Shown here piece after piece: positions 63,503-64,000 of a stretch of DNA of 64,000 nucleotides. Source of the DNA: JACRLW01 sp050181465 (GTDB lineage: Bacteria > Planctomycetota > UBA1135 > UBA2386); contig JBFXDD010000011.1 of the NCBI GenBank assembly GCA_050181465.1, forward strand, positions 53,126 to 117,125, in the 5' to 3' direction. The notes beneath the pieces are model-generated. The model was not told where the DNA came from. It did not search any database and saw only the letters and a list, made by a program, of their open reading frames with translations. The translations under genes and the position numbers were made by a program. The first letter of the stretch is position 1. The number at the start of each line of letters is the position of its first letter.

Positions 63503-63970
63503 GTGTCCGATTCCCGCGCCAAGGGTGCCGAAGCTCCGCGACTCGTGGTCGAGAATCGCAAGGCCCGCTTCAAGTACGAGGTCCTCGAGACGGTCGAGAC
63601 CGGCATGGTTCTCGTCGGCACCGAGGTGAAGACCCTGCGGGGCGGGACCGTCCATCTCGACGAGAGCTACGCGCGCGTGCAGGACGACGAGTTGTTCCTG
63701 ATCGGCGCGCACATCGCCGAGTACACCCACGGCAATCGTCAGAACCATCTGCCGACGCGCCGTCGCAAGCTCCTGCTGCGCAAAGCGCAGTTGCGGAAGC
63801 TGAAGGCGCGCACCGAGCAGAAGGGTCTCACGCTCGTGCCGTTGCGCATCTACTTCAACGAGCGCGGCATCGCGAAGCTGGAACTCGGCATCTGTCGCGG
63901 CAAGAAGACGCACGACAAACGCGAGGCGGCGAAGGGCAAGGCCGCGGCGCGAGAGATGCGCGAGGGCTGA
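63503..63970 (+). CDS. smpB: SsrA-binding protein SmpB
   Basis: SmpB carries tmRNA to stalled ribosomes. The 155-residue protein has LVVENRKARFKYEVLETVETG, GTEVKTLRGGTVHLDESYARV, RRRKLLLRKAQLRKL and the tail GICRGKKTHDKREAAKGKAAAREM, which contacts the decoding centre. It begins with GTG 63503. ssrA itself is not visible in the remaining 30 bp of the window. Confidence 0.97.
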   Translation: MSDSRAKGAEAPRLVVENRKARFKYEVLETVETGMVLVGTEVKTLRGGTVHLDESYARVQDDELFLIGAHIAEYTHGNRQNHLPTRRRKLLLRKAQLRKLKARTEQKGLTLVPLRIYFNERGIAKLELGICRGKKTHDKREAAKGKAAAREMREG

Positions 63971-64000
63971 GCGTTCGCTCAGTCGGCTCGTGCGATGGCG

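Noticed and set aside
63403..64000. tmRNA gene ssrA near smpB
   Set aside because: No tmRNA features appear in the 100 bp before smpB or the 30 bp after it in the window.

Overview
The window is a gene-dense, high-GC bacterial chromosome segment that best fits a Planctomycetota member (inference). The evidence is a DUF1501 protein overlapping a cytochrome-like DUF1549/LamG/DUF1553 protein (a pair typical of that phylum), a kinase-sigma-anti-sigma run, DUF1573 and Kelch-type secreted proteins, a GldA/GldF/GldG plus DUF4340 locus, and many TTG starts. WaaA, LspA and SecA indicate a Gram-negative envelope with lipid A/Kdo.

Layout. 1-8.5 kb: uvrC 3' end, xerD, a DksA-like factor, lspA, a two-part response regulator, secA and waaA. 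8.8-15.1 kb: metK, a HEAT/coiled-coil membrane protein, pyruvate kinase, rplM-rpsI and a protein with a degenerate GGDEF domain. 15.1-23.8 kb: an ArsI/CadI-like enzyme with a SigZ-like ECF sigma factor, a large helical FHA-like protein, a Ser/Thr kinase with an overlapping ECF sigma factor and putative anti-sigma factor, a coiled-coil membrane protein and a lipoprotein. 23.9-29.9 kb: DUF1573 protein, PilB-like, PilT and second PilB-like ATPases, and an isolated 45-residue bL34 gene. 30-38 kb: STAS and RsbU-like genes (partner-switching signalling), an IS1-like ORF, a thioredoxin with a tail, a secreted carboxypeptidase-regulatory-like protein and clpP. 38-48.6 kb: rho with a long leader, then the seven-gene Gld/DUF4340/DUF58/BatA-like run. 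48.7-56.6 kb: an isolated rplC with a small basic protein, a BaiN/HI0933-type flavoprotein, DUF1501/DUF1553 proteins and panB. 56.6-64 kb: a pcnB-like nucleotidyltransferase, two tandem Kelch paralogues, dus, tRNA-Leu(CAG) and smpB.

The most unusual signal is a family of five dispersed intergenic elements of about 175-180 bp (near 8.6, 22.1, 37.3, 51.0 and 61.9 kb). They have about 20-bp inverted termini, internal hairpins and a very conserved 30-nt stem-loop. All five lie in the same orientation and abut the 3' end of a gene. One copy interrupts one arm of a local tandem duplication whose other arm lacks it, which gives an internal filled-site/empty-site comparison and suggests mobility. No matching family is known to me; a database search is needed before calling it new.

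Gene starts were chosen from family N-termini, Shine-Dalgarno spacing and overlaps. Several are TTG overlapping the previous stop as TTGA. Long open frames antisense to secA/waaA and to rplM/rpsI are compositional shadows and are omitted.
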